Below are positions 36,450 to 48,819 of a stretch of DNA of 64,000 bases, piece by piece. Source of the DNA: Cryptomeria japonica (lineage: Eukaryota > Streptophyta > Pinopsida > Cupressales > Cupressaceae); contig NC_081407.1 in the NCBI RefSeq assembly GCF_030272615.1, positions 438,927,230 to 438,991,229 of the forward strand, read 5' to 3'. Within the stretch, counting starts at the first letter, position 1, and each line of letters opens with the position of its first letter. The notes under the pieces were generated by a model, which saw only the letters and a list, made by a program, of their open reading frames with translations, searched no databases and was not told where the DNA came from. Made by a program: the position numbers and the translations under genes.

Positions 36450-37339
36450 TTATTGATTCCACCTCTTCAACCCATATTTCACATGTTGTAATCTCTTCCC
36501 AAAGGTGTACATAGCCTTCTCGTGGGTAGGCACCCCTTCATACCACCAATCAACCATAAGATCCTTCAATGATGGATCACGAAGCCACATCAATTGACAT
36601 TTGAAAGAGGGATTTTTGGAGGTTCTAAAAGATGTAATAGAAAGCTTAATAGGCCAATGTTCAGAACCCCTCCAATCAAGAATTTCTAACCTGGTGAACC
36701 ACCTATCATGCACCCAATAGCAGGAAACCAAAAATCTATCAAGCCTTTCAAAGATAGCTTCAACACCACTCCTCCTATTATTCCATGTAAAGACACCATT
36801 AATTGGCTTCACATCAATGAGATTCAAGAGACCAATATTATCTCTGAGTAAATTTGATGAAGGATCAAGCCTGAATAACCCACCTCGCTTTTCCTCCAAA
36901 CTAGTAACGACATTAAAATCTCCAGCCAAAATCTAGGGGAGAAAAGGATCTTGAGCCCGAACAAGATTGATGTGAGCCCAAAGATGTGACTTACCCACAA
37001 GATTAGTAGGAGCATAAATATTAGAGAAGAGGCATCTTTCTCCAGTCTCAAAGCTAGAAGCGACCATAGAAATGGCAGACCTTCTAGAAAACCACCACAA
37101 AGAGGAAACTTTCATTGGGTTCCAGAAGCAAGCAACCCCCCTGAACTACCATGAGAACTCACTCCCTACCAAAGGCCCTGAGGCCAGACACGCAAAGCAC
37201 AACTGGCCAAACCATCCACTTAAAGCTTGGTTTCCTGAATAAAAACAACATCAGGAGACTCTGAGTCAATTAATTTGCAAACAACCTTTTGTCTAGGGAT
37301 GATGTTCAACCCCCTTACATTCCATGAGAGCACAATCAT
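36450..37339 (-). pseudogene. Endonuclease domain of LINE copy A
   Basis: APE-type (EEP) endonuclease at the N-terminus of ORF2. MIVLSWNVRG is at the start (37339). The next part resembles copy B's VVFIQETKLS line. Then come MAGDFNVVTSLEEKRGG (GDFN, catalytic Asp and Asn) and FTWNNRRSGVEAIFERLDRF. Several stops and shifts break it. Confidence 0.85.
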
Positions 37340-38682
37340 TTATGTGGTTGAGAGAAGTGGGAATCAATGGGCTTCACAGACACCGAGTCAATCAAAGTAT
37401 CATCAATAAGCTTAACCTTTTCCTGATCTATTTTCCGTCCACTCCTTAAAGGTTTGTATAAAGAACCCTTTTTGAGGGTCTTCTTCTACAAGCCTAAAAC
37501 AGGGGGGGCTTTGTTACTCTTCACAGAACTTGGGGCCACTATAGTGGAAGGAGGAGTAGACGCCATGACCACTGCACCTTTAGGGACCTGTGACCCACTA
37601 AGATCTCTATTGTCTTAAACATGGAAAGGCAAATCCATAACCATTTGAACATCCTGTTGATTCTCCAAAGATAGGGCCCAACCCTCTTTCTTGGAATCCC
37701 CATCCAGCACCTCATGTTGAATTGGGCACCTAAGGACATTTCAACTGGACCTCCTTCCTCTTGGACCAAATCATCTAGAACATCAAACCTATATAGGGTG
37801 ACATCATTTTGCCTATCCAACCAGGGTCTCTTCTTTCCTTTGTCTTTACTCTGAGGTTTGACAAGAGTGAAACCATATTTATTAGTAGGACCAGTAGGCA
37901 TAGGGGCTTTCCCCTTATCTTCCCCCAGAACAAAGTGAGGAGTATCAAAAACATCCAATTTAGAAGATTTATTTCTGGGACATCTCCGCTATAAATGACC
38001 ATATTCATGACAAATTCTACATCTAAATAGCAGGGTCTCATAGTCCAGTTGTTAGATCCAAGAAGATGTCCCCAAACAGATTTCCATAGAGTTTGGCAAA
38101 GGATTATTTAAATCAACTTCTACACATATACGAGCATAGGAAATTACCTTTCGATCTTGAGTTTGTGAAGCCAAACCCACAAGTTTACCAAGAAGTAGTG
38201 AGATTGAGTGAAGACTATCTTCTCTCTAGAATTCCAACGGAAGCGTCGGCAATTAGATCCACACGGGCACATGAGAGGGAAGATCCTCAATAGAATTAAA
38301 GCCAATATGCCAAGGTTTGATAAAGAGTCCCACCTGGTTGAAAAATAAGGGCCACCCTCAAAAGCCTTGTTCCTGTCTGCCAGGTTGGAAAAAATAACCA
38401 GAAAATAGTTATTGGCTATCATAAGTAGCTCCATGTCTCCTTCAAGATTCCAAACATGGCGTGCCCAAGACTCTAAAATAGGTATAGAGAGGCGAAGACC
38501 AAAAAATTTGCATATGAGAGCATGATTACACCAATATTCAACATCCTCTAAAATTTGTTTAGGTTGAATAACCAGAACTGGACAATCTTGAGATCTCTCC
38601 AAACAACCATTCACCTTTTTCATGCGAAAAGGCTCTTTTGAAGAAGAGATGCCTGCCCCTGATTGGGAATTACTAATATGTT
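37337..38682 (-). pseudogene. ORF1 of LINE copy A, 5' end missing
   Basis: Nucleic-acid-binding ORF1: a DUF4283-like region (about 38144-38623, with ALICKFFGLRLSIPILESWAR), then a CCHC knuckle CRICHEYGHL...RC near 37985-38030, then a low-complexity hydrophilic tail. A TAG lies inside the knuckle and a frameshift after the DUF4283 part. Both are also in copy B, so they predate the duplication. Confidence 0.8.
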
Positions 38683-39261
38683 CCTTTCATCAAGTGTAAG
38701 GAGAACATTTGAAATGTAAAATCACTTAATAAGAAAAAAATCAAATCACCCACTCTGATGATTGTATTGTATTATTTGGTGTAGAGTAAAATCAGGGATT
38801 TATGCTATCATATTCTTGGCCCCACATTAAACAACACACATATTCTCCATATTTCTTAAGAGTAAAATGAGGGATTTATGCTATAATATTCTCCATATTT
38901 CTTAAGATTATTCAGCTTTTTCAAACGTTATCACAAGGTTTGAGTTTGTACTTATGTTCAAGGATAAAATTTAAATCTATTAGTTCTTAGAATTTGTTTA
39001 GTGTTATAATTTATGTTTGTTTATGGATAAAATTCAAAACAAACATATATTAGTTCTTAAAATTCATGACCATATGATATTCATATTATAATTTCTTTGT
39101 GTTATATATATGAGGATGATGTATATGTGAATATATTAATATGTTTTTAAAGATATTAGAGTAACTATATTATCAATGGTATCAGAGATTAAATGTCTTT
39201 CATTAAGTTTATTTTCAAGGGTCACATGAAGATCAAAGATAGTTATGAACCATAAGATCAT
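38683..39261. repeat. 579-bp fragment of the duplicated block between the LINE copies
   Basis: Closely matches 24705-25368 of the third block copy, including a segment around 38985-39070 absent from the nearer block copy at 44840. It has an internal short duplication around ATTCTCCATATTTCTTAAG (about 38843 and 38890). The left junction cuts LINE ORF1 after GTTCCTTT; the right junction enters the solo LTR remnant. Confidence 0.85.
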
Positions 39262-39279
39262 ATTTCCTCAACTCCTATA
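39262..39279 (+). mobile_element. Last 18 bases of the solo LTR, copy B side
   Basis: ATTTCCTCAACTCCTATA, the end of the LTR seen whole at 34289-34653, followed by CAATC (CAGTC in copy A). Fossil remnant. Confidence 0.8.
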
Positions 39280-39284
39280 CAATC

Positions 39285-40580
39285 TTGATCCTGACTGTTA
39301 CACCACCTCCAATACAACTTAGCCACCAACGCCTTGCTAACCAAAGCAATAGATATGAAGCCAAGACCCCCCGCATGTCTCGGTCTACAAACAGAGCCCC
39401 ATTTAACCAAACTCCACTTAGAAGAAAGAAAACTACCAGACCAAAGAAATTGACGGGAAAGAGCATCGAACTCTCTCACAAAGCTGGAGGGGGGAGCCTG
39501 CACAAAACACCTATAAATGGGAAGTGCTTGCACCACAGTCTTCAGAAGAATCACTCTTCTTCCAACAGAGGATAACCAACTGTAAGTCCAATGATTAACC
39601 TTGCAATGAAATTTATCCAAAATTCCTTGCCAAAAATCTTCGTGCTGAACTCGCAAATCTAAAGGAATCCCCAGGTACAACAAAGGAAGGGACCCCATCT
39701 GAAATATGAGGATCCTAGCAATCCTATTATGAATAATCCGAGGAGTATTAAAGAAATATATGGATGATTTATCTTCATTAATTTTCTGACCTGAGTCTTT
39801 GTAATAGATATCCAAAGCTCTCCTAAAATTCACTGCCTCATTGATTCTGGCCCTGCCCATCAAACCTATGTCATCCACAAACTGAAGATGAGAGTAGGGA
39901 GGTAGAGCATTACTCCAACTCCAGCCCTTAATAAGACCATGTCTCACCTGGGAAGTGAGAAATCTGCCAAGACCTTCAGCTATGAGATTAAATAAATAGG
40001 GAGATAAAGGGTCCCCTTGTTGAAGCCCCCGTGAAGCGCTAAACAATTATGAGGGTTCCCCATTAATAAGAACTAAGAAAGAGGTAGAAGTCACACAACT
40101 AAGAACCCAATTCACCCACTCTTCTCCAAAACCAAAAGCCAAAAGGATCTTCTGTAAGAAATCCCAACTCACCCTATCATAAGCTTTGGCCATGTCAAGT
40201 GTAATAAACATAGCCTTCTCCTTAGAGGAAGCCATCGAATGAATAACCTCCATTGCTATCACAACTCCATCAAGGATTTGTCTTCCATCAATGAAACCAC
40301 CTTTCTCCTTAGAAACCAAAGTGCAGAGGAGAGGTTTGAGTCGTTCAACAATCAATTTAGTGATTATCTTGTACACAACATTACATAAAGCAATAGGCTT
40401 GTACTGATCCAAGCTATTAGCCCCCTCCTTCCTAGGAATGGGAGCCAAGAAGGTAATTCATAGATTTGAGCATTTGTTTATTCCTATGAGATTGTTGAAT
40501 CACATCTAGAAGATCATACATTATAATCTCCCAAAATTCTTGAAAAAACTCAATAGGAAACCCGTCAAGGCCAGGAGCCT
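39285..40580 (-). pseudogene. Reverse transcriptase of LINE copy B
   Basis: A long open stretch (262 residues, 39258-40046) with LQQGDPLSPYLFNLIAEGL, LQFVDDIGLMG, KINEDKSSIYFFNTP and YLGIPLDL. The preceding part (40047-40448) has KEKGGFIDGRQILDGVV and ITLDMAKAYDRVSWDFL. One stop separates them, at the same place as in copy A. The fingers start (KGKAPGLDGFPIEFF) is near 40560, in another frame. Confidence 0.9.
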
Positions 40581-41049
40581 TGCCTTTTTTCATATGAAAC
40601 ACAACCCCCTCAAGTTAAGACAACAAAATGGGGTGCAAGAGAGCATCATTCATTTCAACAGAGATGAGAGGGGGAATACAATTCAAGATGGCCATCTCTT
40701 CCACCATACCTTCAGGATCCTCTTTGGTAAACAAATAGGAAAAATAACTGACAACTTTCATAGCAATTTCTTCTTTAGATGAAAGATGAACCCCTTATGA
40801 AGATATGAGAGAGGTAATAGAGTTACCATACCTCTGAGCCTCAGTAGAATTATGAAAAAAAGTTGTGTTTCTATCACCTTCTTGGAGCCAATCCACACGA
40901 GACTTTTGTTTCCATAAAATCTCCTCACGCAAATCCCACTCTTCTAAGTCCTTAAGAGAAAGGGACTTGGCCATATTGAGCTCCACAATCATCCCTTGAT
41001 CCCTAATTTGACGCGTAACCTCATCCAGCTTGGATTGAGCTGCCATCTT

Positions 41050-41963
41050 GTGTCTATGCAGATTCCCAAAACATTGTTTATTCCACCTCTTCAGCCCATA
41101 TTTCACATGTTGTAATCTCTTCCCAAAGGTGTACATAGCCCGCCCGTGGGTAGGCACCCCTTCATACCACCAATCAACCATAAGATCCTTGAACGACTAA
41201 TCATGAAGCCACATCAATTGAAATTTGAAAGAGGGATTTTTGGAGGTTCTAAAAGATGTAATAGAAAGCTTAATAGGCCAATGATCAGAACCCCTCCAAT
41301 AAAAAATTTATGACCTGGTGGACCACCTATCATGCACCCAATAACAGGAAACTAAAAATCTATCAAGCCTTTCAAAGATAGCCTCAACACCACTCCTCCT
41401 ATTATTCCATGTAAAGACACCATTAATTGGCTTCACATCAATGAGATTCAAGAGACCAATATTATCTTTGAGTAAATTTGATGAAGGATCAAGCCTGAAT
41501 AACCCACCTCACTTTTCCTCCAAACTAGTAATGACATTAAAATCTCCAACCAAAATCCAGGGGAGAAAAGGATCTTGAGCTTGAACAAGATTGATGTGAG
41601 CCCAAAGATGTGACTTACCCACAAGATCAATAGGAGCATAAATATTAGAGAAGAGGCATCTTTCTCCAGTCTTAAAGCTAGAAGCGACCATAGAAATGGA
41701 AGACCTGCTAGAAAACCACCACAAAGGGGAAACTTTCATTGGGTTCCAGAAGAAAGCAACCCCCCCTACACTACCATGAGAACTCACTCCCTGCCAAAGG
41801 CCCTGAGGCTAGACACACAAAGCACAACTGGCCAAACCATCCACTGAAAGCTTGGTTTCCTGAATAAAAACAACATCAGGAGACTCCAAGTCAATTAATT
41901 TGCAAACAACCTTTTGTCTAGGGATGATGTTCAACCCCTTACATTCCATGAGAGCACAATCAT
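41050..41963 (-). pseudogene. Endonuclease domain of LINE copy B
   Basis: ORF2 opens with ATG at 41963 (MIVLSWNVRGLN, then LESPDVVFIQETKLS with the catalytic Glu). Further on are HGSVGGVAFFWNP, ILVGDFNVITSLEEK and FTWNNRRSGVEAIFERLDRF. Interrupted by stops. ATGA at 41963-41960 is both the ORF2 start and the ORF1 stop. Confidence 0.88.
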
Positions 41964-43398
41964 TTATGTGGTTGAGATAAGTGGGAATCAATGGGCTTCA
42001 CAGACCCCGAGTCAATCAAAGTATCATCAATAAGCTTAACCTTTTCCTGATCCATTTTTCGTCCACTCCTTAAAGGTTTGTCTAAAGAACCCTTTTTGAG
42101 GGTCTTCTGTTGCAAGCCCAAAATAGGTGGGGCTTTGTTACTTTTCACAGAACCTGGGGCCACTATAGTGGAAGGAGGAGTAGACGCCATGACCACTGTA
42201 CCTTTAGGGACTTGTGACCCACTAAGATCTCTGTTGTCCTGAACATGGAAAGGCAAATCCGTAACCATTTGAACATCCTGTTGATTCTCCAAAGATAGGG
42301 CCTGACCCTCTTTCTTGGAATCCCCATCCAACACCTCATGCTGAAATTGGGCACCCAAGGACATTTCAACTGGACCTCCTTCCTCTTGGACCAAATCATC
42401 TAGAACATCAAACCTATTTAGGGTGACATCATTTTGCCTATCCAACCAGGTTCTCTTCTTTCCTTTGTCTTTATTCTGAGGTTTGACAAGAGTGAAACCA
42501 TCTTTATTAGTAGGACCATTAGGCATAGGGGCTTTCCCCTTATCTTCCCCCAGATCAGAGTGAGGAGTATCGAAAACATCCAATTTAGAAGATTTATTTC
42601 TGGGACATCTCCACTATAAATGACCATATTCGTGACAAATTCTACATCTAAATGGCAGGGTCTCATAGTCCAGTTGTTGGATCCAAGAAGATGTCCCCAA
42701 ACAGATTTCCATAGAGTTTGGCAAAGGATTATTTAAATCAACTTCTACACATGTACGAGCATAGGAAATTACCTTTCGATCTTGAGTTTGTGAAGCCAAA
42801 CCCACAAGTTTACCAAGAAGCAGTGAGATTGAGTGAAGAATATCTTCTCTCTAGAATTCCAACGGAAGCATCGACAATCAGATCCACATGGGCACACGAG
42901 AGGGAAGCTCCTCAATAGAATTAAAGCCAATATGCCAAGGTTTGATAAAGAGTCCCACTTGGTTGAAAAATAAGGGCCACCCTCAAAAGCCTTGTTCCTG
43001 TCTGCCAGGTTGGAAAAAATAACCAGAAAATAGTTACTTGCTATCATAAGTAGCTCCATGTCTCCTTCAGGATTCCAAACATGGCGTGCCCAAAACTCTA
43101 AAACAGGTATAGAGAGGCGAAGACCGATAAATTTGCATATGAGAGTATGATTACACCAATATTCAACATCCTCCAAAATTTGTTTAGGTTGAATAACCAG
43201 AACTGGACGATCTTGAGATCTCTCCAAACAACCATTCACCTTTTTCATGCGAAAAGGCTCTTTCGAAGAAGAGACGCCTAGCCCTGATTGGGAATTACTA
43301 ATATGTTCCTTTCCACATGCATGCATCAAATGAGACATATCCGACATATCTAGATCTCTAGAGATCATCTGAGAAGAGGATAATCCTCTATTCTCCAT
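41960..43398 (-). pseudogene. ORF1 of LINE copy B
   Basis: Starts MENRGLSSSQMISRD at 43398. A DUF4283-like region follows (TLICKFIGLRLSIPVLEFWAR, then GGPYFSTKWDSL), then CRICHEYGHL with a TAG inside the knuckle (near 42612), and a hydrophilic tail ending QPHK at 41960. One frameshift (about 42850) and one stop, both shared with copy A. Role: RNA-binding partner of ORF2. Confidence 0.85.
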
Positions 43399-43662
43399 GG
43401 ATCCAGAGAAAATACCAAAAGAAGAAAAAGAAGAGGGGTGGAAAACCCAACCCCAAAACCCCACACACCCCTAACGGCAACCCAGAGAAGAAGAAATAGA
43501 AAAGGGTTGCAAAAAAAACCTACAGCAACCCATAAATCCTGACCATGGGCAAGCAAAAACCGACCCCCAGCAAGCAAGCAAAGCACATGACATAGGCTAG
43601 GGCACGTCGGCCCTAGCATGACACCCACGCAAATGCAGAGCCATCTTCCCTATCACTTCCCC

Positions 43663-43680
43663 AATATTTTGTTCCATGTT
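43663..43680. repeat. LINE target duplication, right copy
   Basis: AATATTTTGTTCCATGTT, identical over 18 bases to 32327-32344. Confidence 0.85.
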
Positions 43681-43780
43681 AATGATTGAATGCTATCAAA
43701 TATATTTTTCTAATGAGATGATTGAATATGACATTAAAAAGAAAATACAATTAGAATCGAATATAGGGTGTAGGATGCAG

Positions 43781-46765
43781 GGAGTTTATAATTTATGTGT
43801 TTATAGTTTTTAAGAGGCACAAATATTAATGCATTCATTAGTTATATTAGTTGATAACAAATGCACTAATGAGATATTAGAATTCAAATAGTTTGATCAA
43901 ATTTTCGAATGTATTTTTTGTTTTTAAATTTATTTCAAAATATCAAAATTAATTTACCTATCATTCTATGAATAATATTTATGAATAGTAATATTAGTAT
44001 GCTAAGAAATATTTTAACTTTTTTCATTTTGGCTATAAAAAAGTTCATAGCGAAAACTTATTTTCATATCATTTTTTATTTTATTTATTGTCCTATTTGA
44101 TAAATGACTTTTTATTTATTTAAAGGGTTGTAGGTCAATGGATGTAAATTTTTTTGTAATCATACTTGAGTCAATTTTATCTTATTGAAAAGGTGTAATA
44201 AACAAAATACGAGAGATAGAGATTAAAACATAAAATAATAACAAAATTTGTATTTATTAGTTTAAAACATTTTTAAAAATAACAATAGAAAAGTAACATT
44301 TAATAAAGTATAATAAATACCTATATTTTTAATCTATTTAATATTTGTAAATTCTAACACATTTTATCAATTCAAATTAAATGCATTCATGTTTAAATGC
44401 AATTATTAAATTATATTATATTTAAAACTTCTAATTCTCATTTGGTATTGTGTTTATTTGATTAACATTCATAACATAGTTCTAACTTTTGTTGAATTAG
44501 GTTCTTCTATATTAACTTTTAAACATTAGTTAGAAGAAAAACTTTGAATTTCATCTCTAATATATCAAGTGATTTAATAAGATTTCACAATATCAATAAT
44601 AATATCAAGACAAATTAATTATTCTAACAAAATTACTTTAAACTTTCATATTACACATCTTACGAACATATAATTAATCCACAAGTACGACGCATTTAAT
44701 AGATTTGACAATATACATCATCCCTACAATAAGTCATGCATCACACTCAAATATTAAGTTAAAAACAATGCATAAGACATAACTATTAATGATGGAGTTT
44801 AAAGTGACACATCATTTCAACAAAAATATTTATTAAAAATCACTTATCACTCAGCTCATCCTCCACCTATCACAAACTATTCATATTTCATCAAGTCAAA
44901 ATCACTGAATAAGCAAAAAATCAAATCACCCACTCTGATGATTGTATTGTATTATTTGGTGCTGAGTAAAATGAGGGATTTATGCTATCATATTCTTGGC
45001 CCCACATTAAACAACACACATTTCCTGGGTTAAATAAGACTTTTTTTATGGGGCAGTTGATAGATTGAAAACGATCGCAATTTTGTTTTAACAGATCAAT
45101 CATTCTCTCCTCAAACTGTTAATATATGGTATTTAGTTTATTTGCAGTTCCTTCTACATATATCTTAACATGCACACACAATTATTCATCTTTTTCAAAG
45201 CCTATCACAAGGTTTGAGTTTGTATTTAAGTTCAAGGATGAAATTCAAAGCAAACTTGTTAATTCTATTTGAGTTTTTTTGGTATTTTTCTCTTTAGAAT
45301 TTGTCTAGTTATTCATGATTATATGATATTTATGAATGGCTAAGATAATTATATCATCAATGGTATTAGAGATCAAATGTCTTTCATTGTTTATTTCTAA
45401 GGGTCATATAAAGATCAAGGATAGGTATGAATCATAACATCATTTTTGTTACATAAAAATCTTTAACAAGATTTTCTTTCATAATGTTTTGTTTGTGAAC
45501 GTATATAAATTCAATGAGCTCTATAATTTTTAATGCATTCAATATAAATGGAAATTTAATTATCTTTGAATTTCATATATTGATAGTCTAGAGCATTTGT
45601 ATCGTGGATTGTCATTCTCACTTAAATTGGTTGGTGGTTTTGTATGCAATCACCACTTAGTCTATACACTTATATTGGTGACAAGGTGAGGTCCTTGCAC
45701 TCCACTAGGATAGTGATCTAAACACTCCATTTTTATATCTTTTAATTCATGATGCTTGTGTTGTGAAATTTTACATCTTGTTTACTAGTTTTATAATATA
45801 TGATCCATTTGTCTACAAGACATATCTATTTAACAAATTTGTTTAGTTGAAGTATGTGACAAAATAACTATAATGCATCTTTGACCCAAACTTTCAATTT
45901 AGGGTTTTATAGGAGGCTCAACTATGTAATCAACCTCAATTTTAGGGTTATATATAATGACCAGCTATTTTATGTGGTATTTATTGAATATGTTAATTCC
46001 ATAATATTTATAAAATCTGCACCTCAATTTTATTTTCTTTATTAATTAGTTATTTGCATAAGTTATTCTGACTTTAGATGATAAGAAAGTAAATATTGCT
46101 AAAGTTGTAGTATATTGTACTAATAAAAATATCATTATAGAGCATATCCATTAATTCAAGAAGATGAGATGCATGTCTATCAAAAGGCAATTTACGAATG
46201 ATCTTCCTAGGTACTTACTAGAAAAAATGGTATGCATGTCTATCAAAAGACATGAAGAAAAACTAAAATTGGATTTCTTATTCAATAGAGAAAATGGAAT
46301 ACGTGTCTATTAAAAGAATTAAATAAACTATGATTTTTTACCATCTTAAAGAAATTCATTACTATTTAAGCTAATTTGGTGTTGTGTTGGTACTTTGAAT
46401 TTTTTGCAGACATGCTCATCCCTTGTTGTAGGAGAAATTGGATTGCTACTAGAAATACCATGAGTTATAGCTAGATTTATAATGATAAGTAGATATTATT
46501 GACTACTCATTGAATTTGATTATTAGATTAATTCTTCGAAGCCTCCTTCACTGTATGACTAAGTAATTTAAGGAACGTGATAATGTCGAGATTGTTTTGG
46601 CATCAAATGGTTGTTTGGAATATGTTTAAATGTCATCTTTCACTTAATTAATATTTTCCCAGAAAATCTCTTTTCCTCCCAATTCTATAATATTCTAATT
46701 GATTTGGCCTCTAAATGGTTGGTTGAAATATGATTGAATTTCATCTTTCCCTTCGGCTAAGTGCA
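43781..46765. repeat. Duplicated-block copy beside LINE copy B
   Basis: 43781-44210 matches 3290-3690. 44840-46240 matches 19080-20720. 46485-46760 matches 26870-27230. 44210-44840 is AT-rich and unassigned. No tRNA-Val and no LINE end lie in this copy, and no gene was seen. Confidence 0.75.
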
Positions 46766-46769
46766 CCAA

Positions 46770-48769
46770 GATGGTGTGCAAAAATGGGGGTATAAGTGGA
46801 CACTTTTTTTCTGAAATCAAGTAAACCTGAACTTGGAGGAGAAAGTTGAGAGTCATCCACTCAAGATATGAAGATACTCAAAGAACAAAGATTGTAGTAC
46901 TATGAATCTAGTTTCCAAACTACTAATTTTTTTCAAAATTGGATAAAATTAAGGGGGTCAAATTCTTCGCGCACGAAAAATAGACCCTAATTTAAAAAAA
47001 AAATATAACATAGTGTCTATATGATCCCAATACTGACTTCCCAGACTCTTGATGTAAATCTTCATTCTGTTGCTCCATATCCTATAGTTTTCTCTGTTGA
47101 ACTTCGGACCTTCCTTCTTCATCATGATCTAGCAGATCTTTTCCTCAAGCTGTTAGGCTTAGACCTTAGAGGACCTGAGATGCTCTGATACCAATTGATG
47201 GTATGATGAAAGAATAAGTATCCGATAGATTACTGAGAGGGGGGGTGAATCAGTAAATAGAAAAATTGATACAAACTTCCCAAACTCAAATTCAAACATA
47301 CAAAGTAAACTTATCAATGAAATACCACTGTCAAGATCAATACTCATAAGAATACCGGTTGATTGTTACAACAACTTAATAGTAAACAACTTTTAACTTG
47401 TAAACATCCAAATGCTTTATCATATGCCAATGATTCATTTCTCAATGCTTCTGATTACCATGCCTTATCAAAAATAGTTATACAGTTAATCAAATCAAAT
47501 ATAAGATCATAACCACAAAAATATTCACCACATGACACAAGTATTTATACATGGAAAACCCAAATAGGTAAAAACCACAGTGAGATGAAACTCACAAGAT
47601 AATATATGAATTCTTCTAAAGTTCGCCCTGTTAGGAGCCAAGCCTGATAAAGCTTTTACAAAAGTCTCGTTAAGAACTGATCCTGTTAGGAATCACCCAG
47701 TTAAGGGATTGACTACAAATGCCTTGTTAGAAGCAAATACCCTGTAAGGAGTAACCTCAATAGAGGATTTGAAAATCCAATCTAATGGACCACCTTGTTA
47801 GAGGATTTAATAAGTAACCAAGCTTGTTAGAGCTTACCCGGTTAGGGGGTTTCAATTCTGCTGTAATTTTTAGAAAACAATAGTAGTTTCTTGATCTGTC
47901 TGAATAGCACTACATTTTGCTTGATCAGATCCATTTAAACCTTTACTCAAACTGCACACTCATTCTCTGGTTCGGCAACCACACACTCAACTAATTTCTG
48001 CCGACTCTTACCAACTCTTAACAAAACAACTTCATCGACATTAAATACAAATCAATTAGGTCGGTAACACAACAAAATCTAATCCTCCCATCGAGATTAC
48101 AAACAAGTCGGTACAAGTATGACCATTGGATTTCATGGCAATCTATACACATCAATCAAGAAAACCTCAACCGCTCCTTGATTACCGCTTCATCAAGCTC
48201 AGTAACTCATCATGCGCTTTGCATTAGATGCAATACACTTTGCTCATTCCCTAGACAAACAATCACGCCAAAACATTTTGAACTTATCTTCATACAATGA
48301 CCTTACGTGTCACCATCATTACCGCTCAACATCAGATCATAAACCAAAATAACCAATTCAATAACCTTAATTGGTTAGGGTTTAACAAAAACAACCAATA
48401 GGGTTTACCGGTTACATAACATAGAAAGAGTTTAACCTTTTACTCTAATTACCGGTTCAATTCACAAACTTACATACCGGTTTACAATAACCTTCACAAA
48501 GCTCTTCCTACTGGTTATAAGACAATATCAACAATAACAACAATATCAACAATATCAACAATATCAACAATATCATTACTAGTTTAATTGACTACAATGA
48601 CAACATAACATATCATTAATGCAATCTTCATGCAAATGCCAACATGATAAAATATCTAGAGGCTTGGTGGATAAATGTGTTTTGATGATTATTTGATAAA
48701 TTAGGAGGTAAAACTTGGTCATCAAGATAATTATAATTGTCTTGGCACTAGGGTGAATTGGCACCAACA
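46770..48769 (-). mobile_element. LTR, primer-binding site and leader of a minus-strand element
   Basis: Fossil. The LTR is 47196-48769 (1574 bp), from minus-strand TGTTGGTGCCAATTC to CCATCA. The primer-binding site TGGTATCAGAGCA lies at 47181-47193 and matches the initiator Met tRNA end, as in Copia elements. About 400 bp of leader-like sequence follows down to 46770. The LTR carries the GTGAATCAG tract at about 47245. No coding domains were recognised. Confidence 0.7.
48522..48580. repeat. 9-bp minisatellite CAATATCAA
   Basis: About six copies of CAATATCAA in a row, inside the LTR at 47196-48769. Confidence 0.9.
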
Positions 48770-48819
48770 AGTTCACACATGAGCTTGGACTTGAGAACAT
48801 CTAAAGTAGGCATCAAAAG

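Larger units (their letters stand above)
32345..38682 (-). mobile_element. L1-type LINE, copy A: 3' end complete, 5' end missing
   Basis: Minus-strand plant L1-like LINE. It has a poly-A tail at 32345, an AATAAA signal at 32380-32385, a 3' UTR, then reading backwards an RNase H domain, zf-RVT, reverse transcriptase, endonuclease and part of ORF1. ORF2 opens at 37339 (MIVLSWNVRG), overlapping the ORF1 stop as ATGA. It is dead, with multiple stops and frameshifts in ORF1 and ORF2 plus a solo LTR at 34289-34653. Homology to copy B starts about 34636 and stops at 38682, where block sequence begins abruptly inside ORF1. Confidence 0.92.
39280..43662 (-). mobile_element. L1-type LINE, copy B: 5' end complete, 3' end missing
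   Basis: Same LINE as copy A, about 95-96 percent alike by eye over the shared 4.0 kb (39280-43305 against 34654-38682). It includes a 5' UTR of about 260 bp, whole ORF1 and ORF2 through the reverse transcriptase; RNase H and zf-RVT are missing. The 5' edge touches AATATTTTGTTCCATGTT at 43663-43680, the partner of the site beside copy A's tail. Confidence 0.92.

Noticed and set aside
32345-43662. Two independent LINE insertions
   Set aside because: Neither copy has its own pair of target duplications, and both inner ends cut inside the LINE at non-tail positions.
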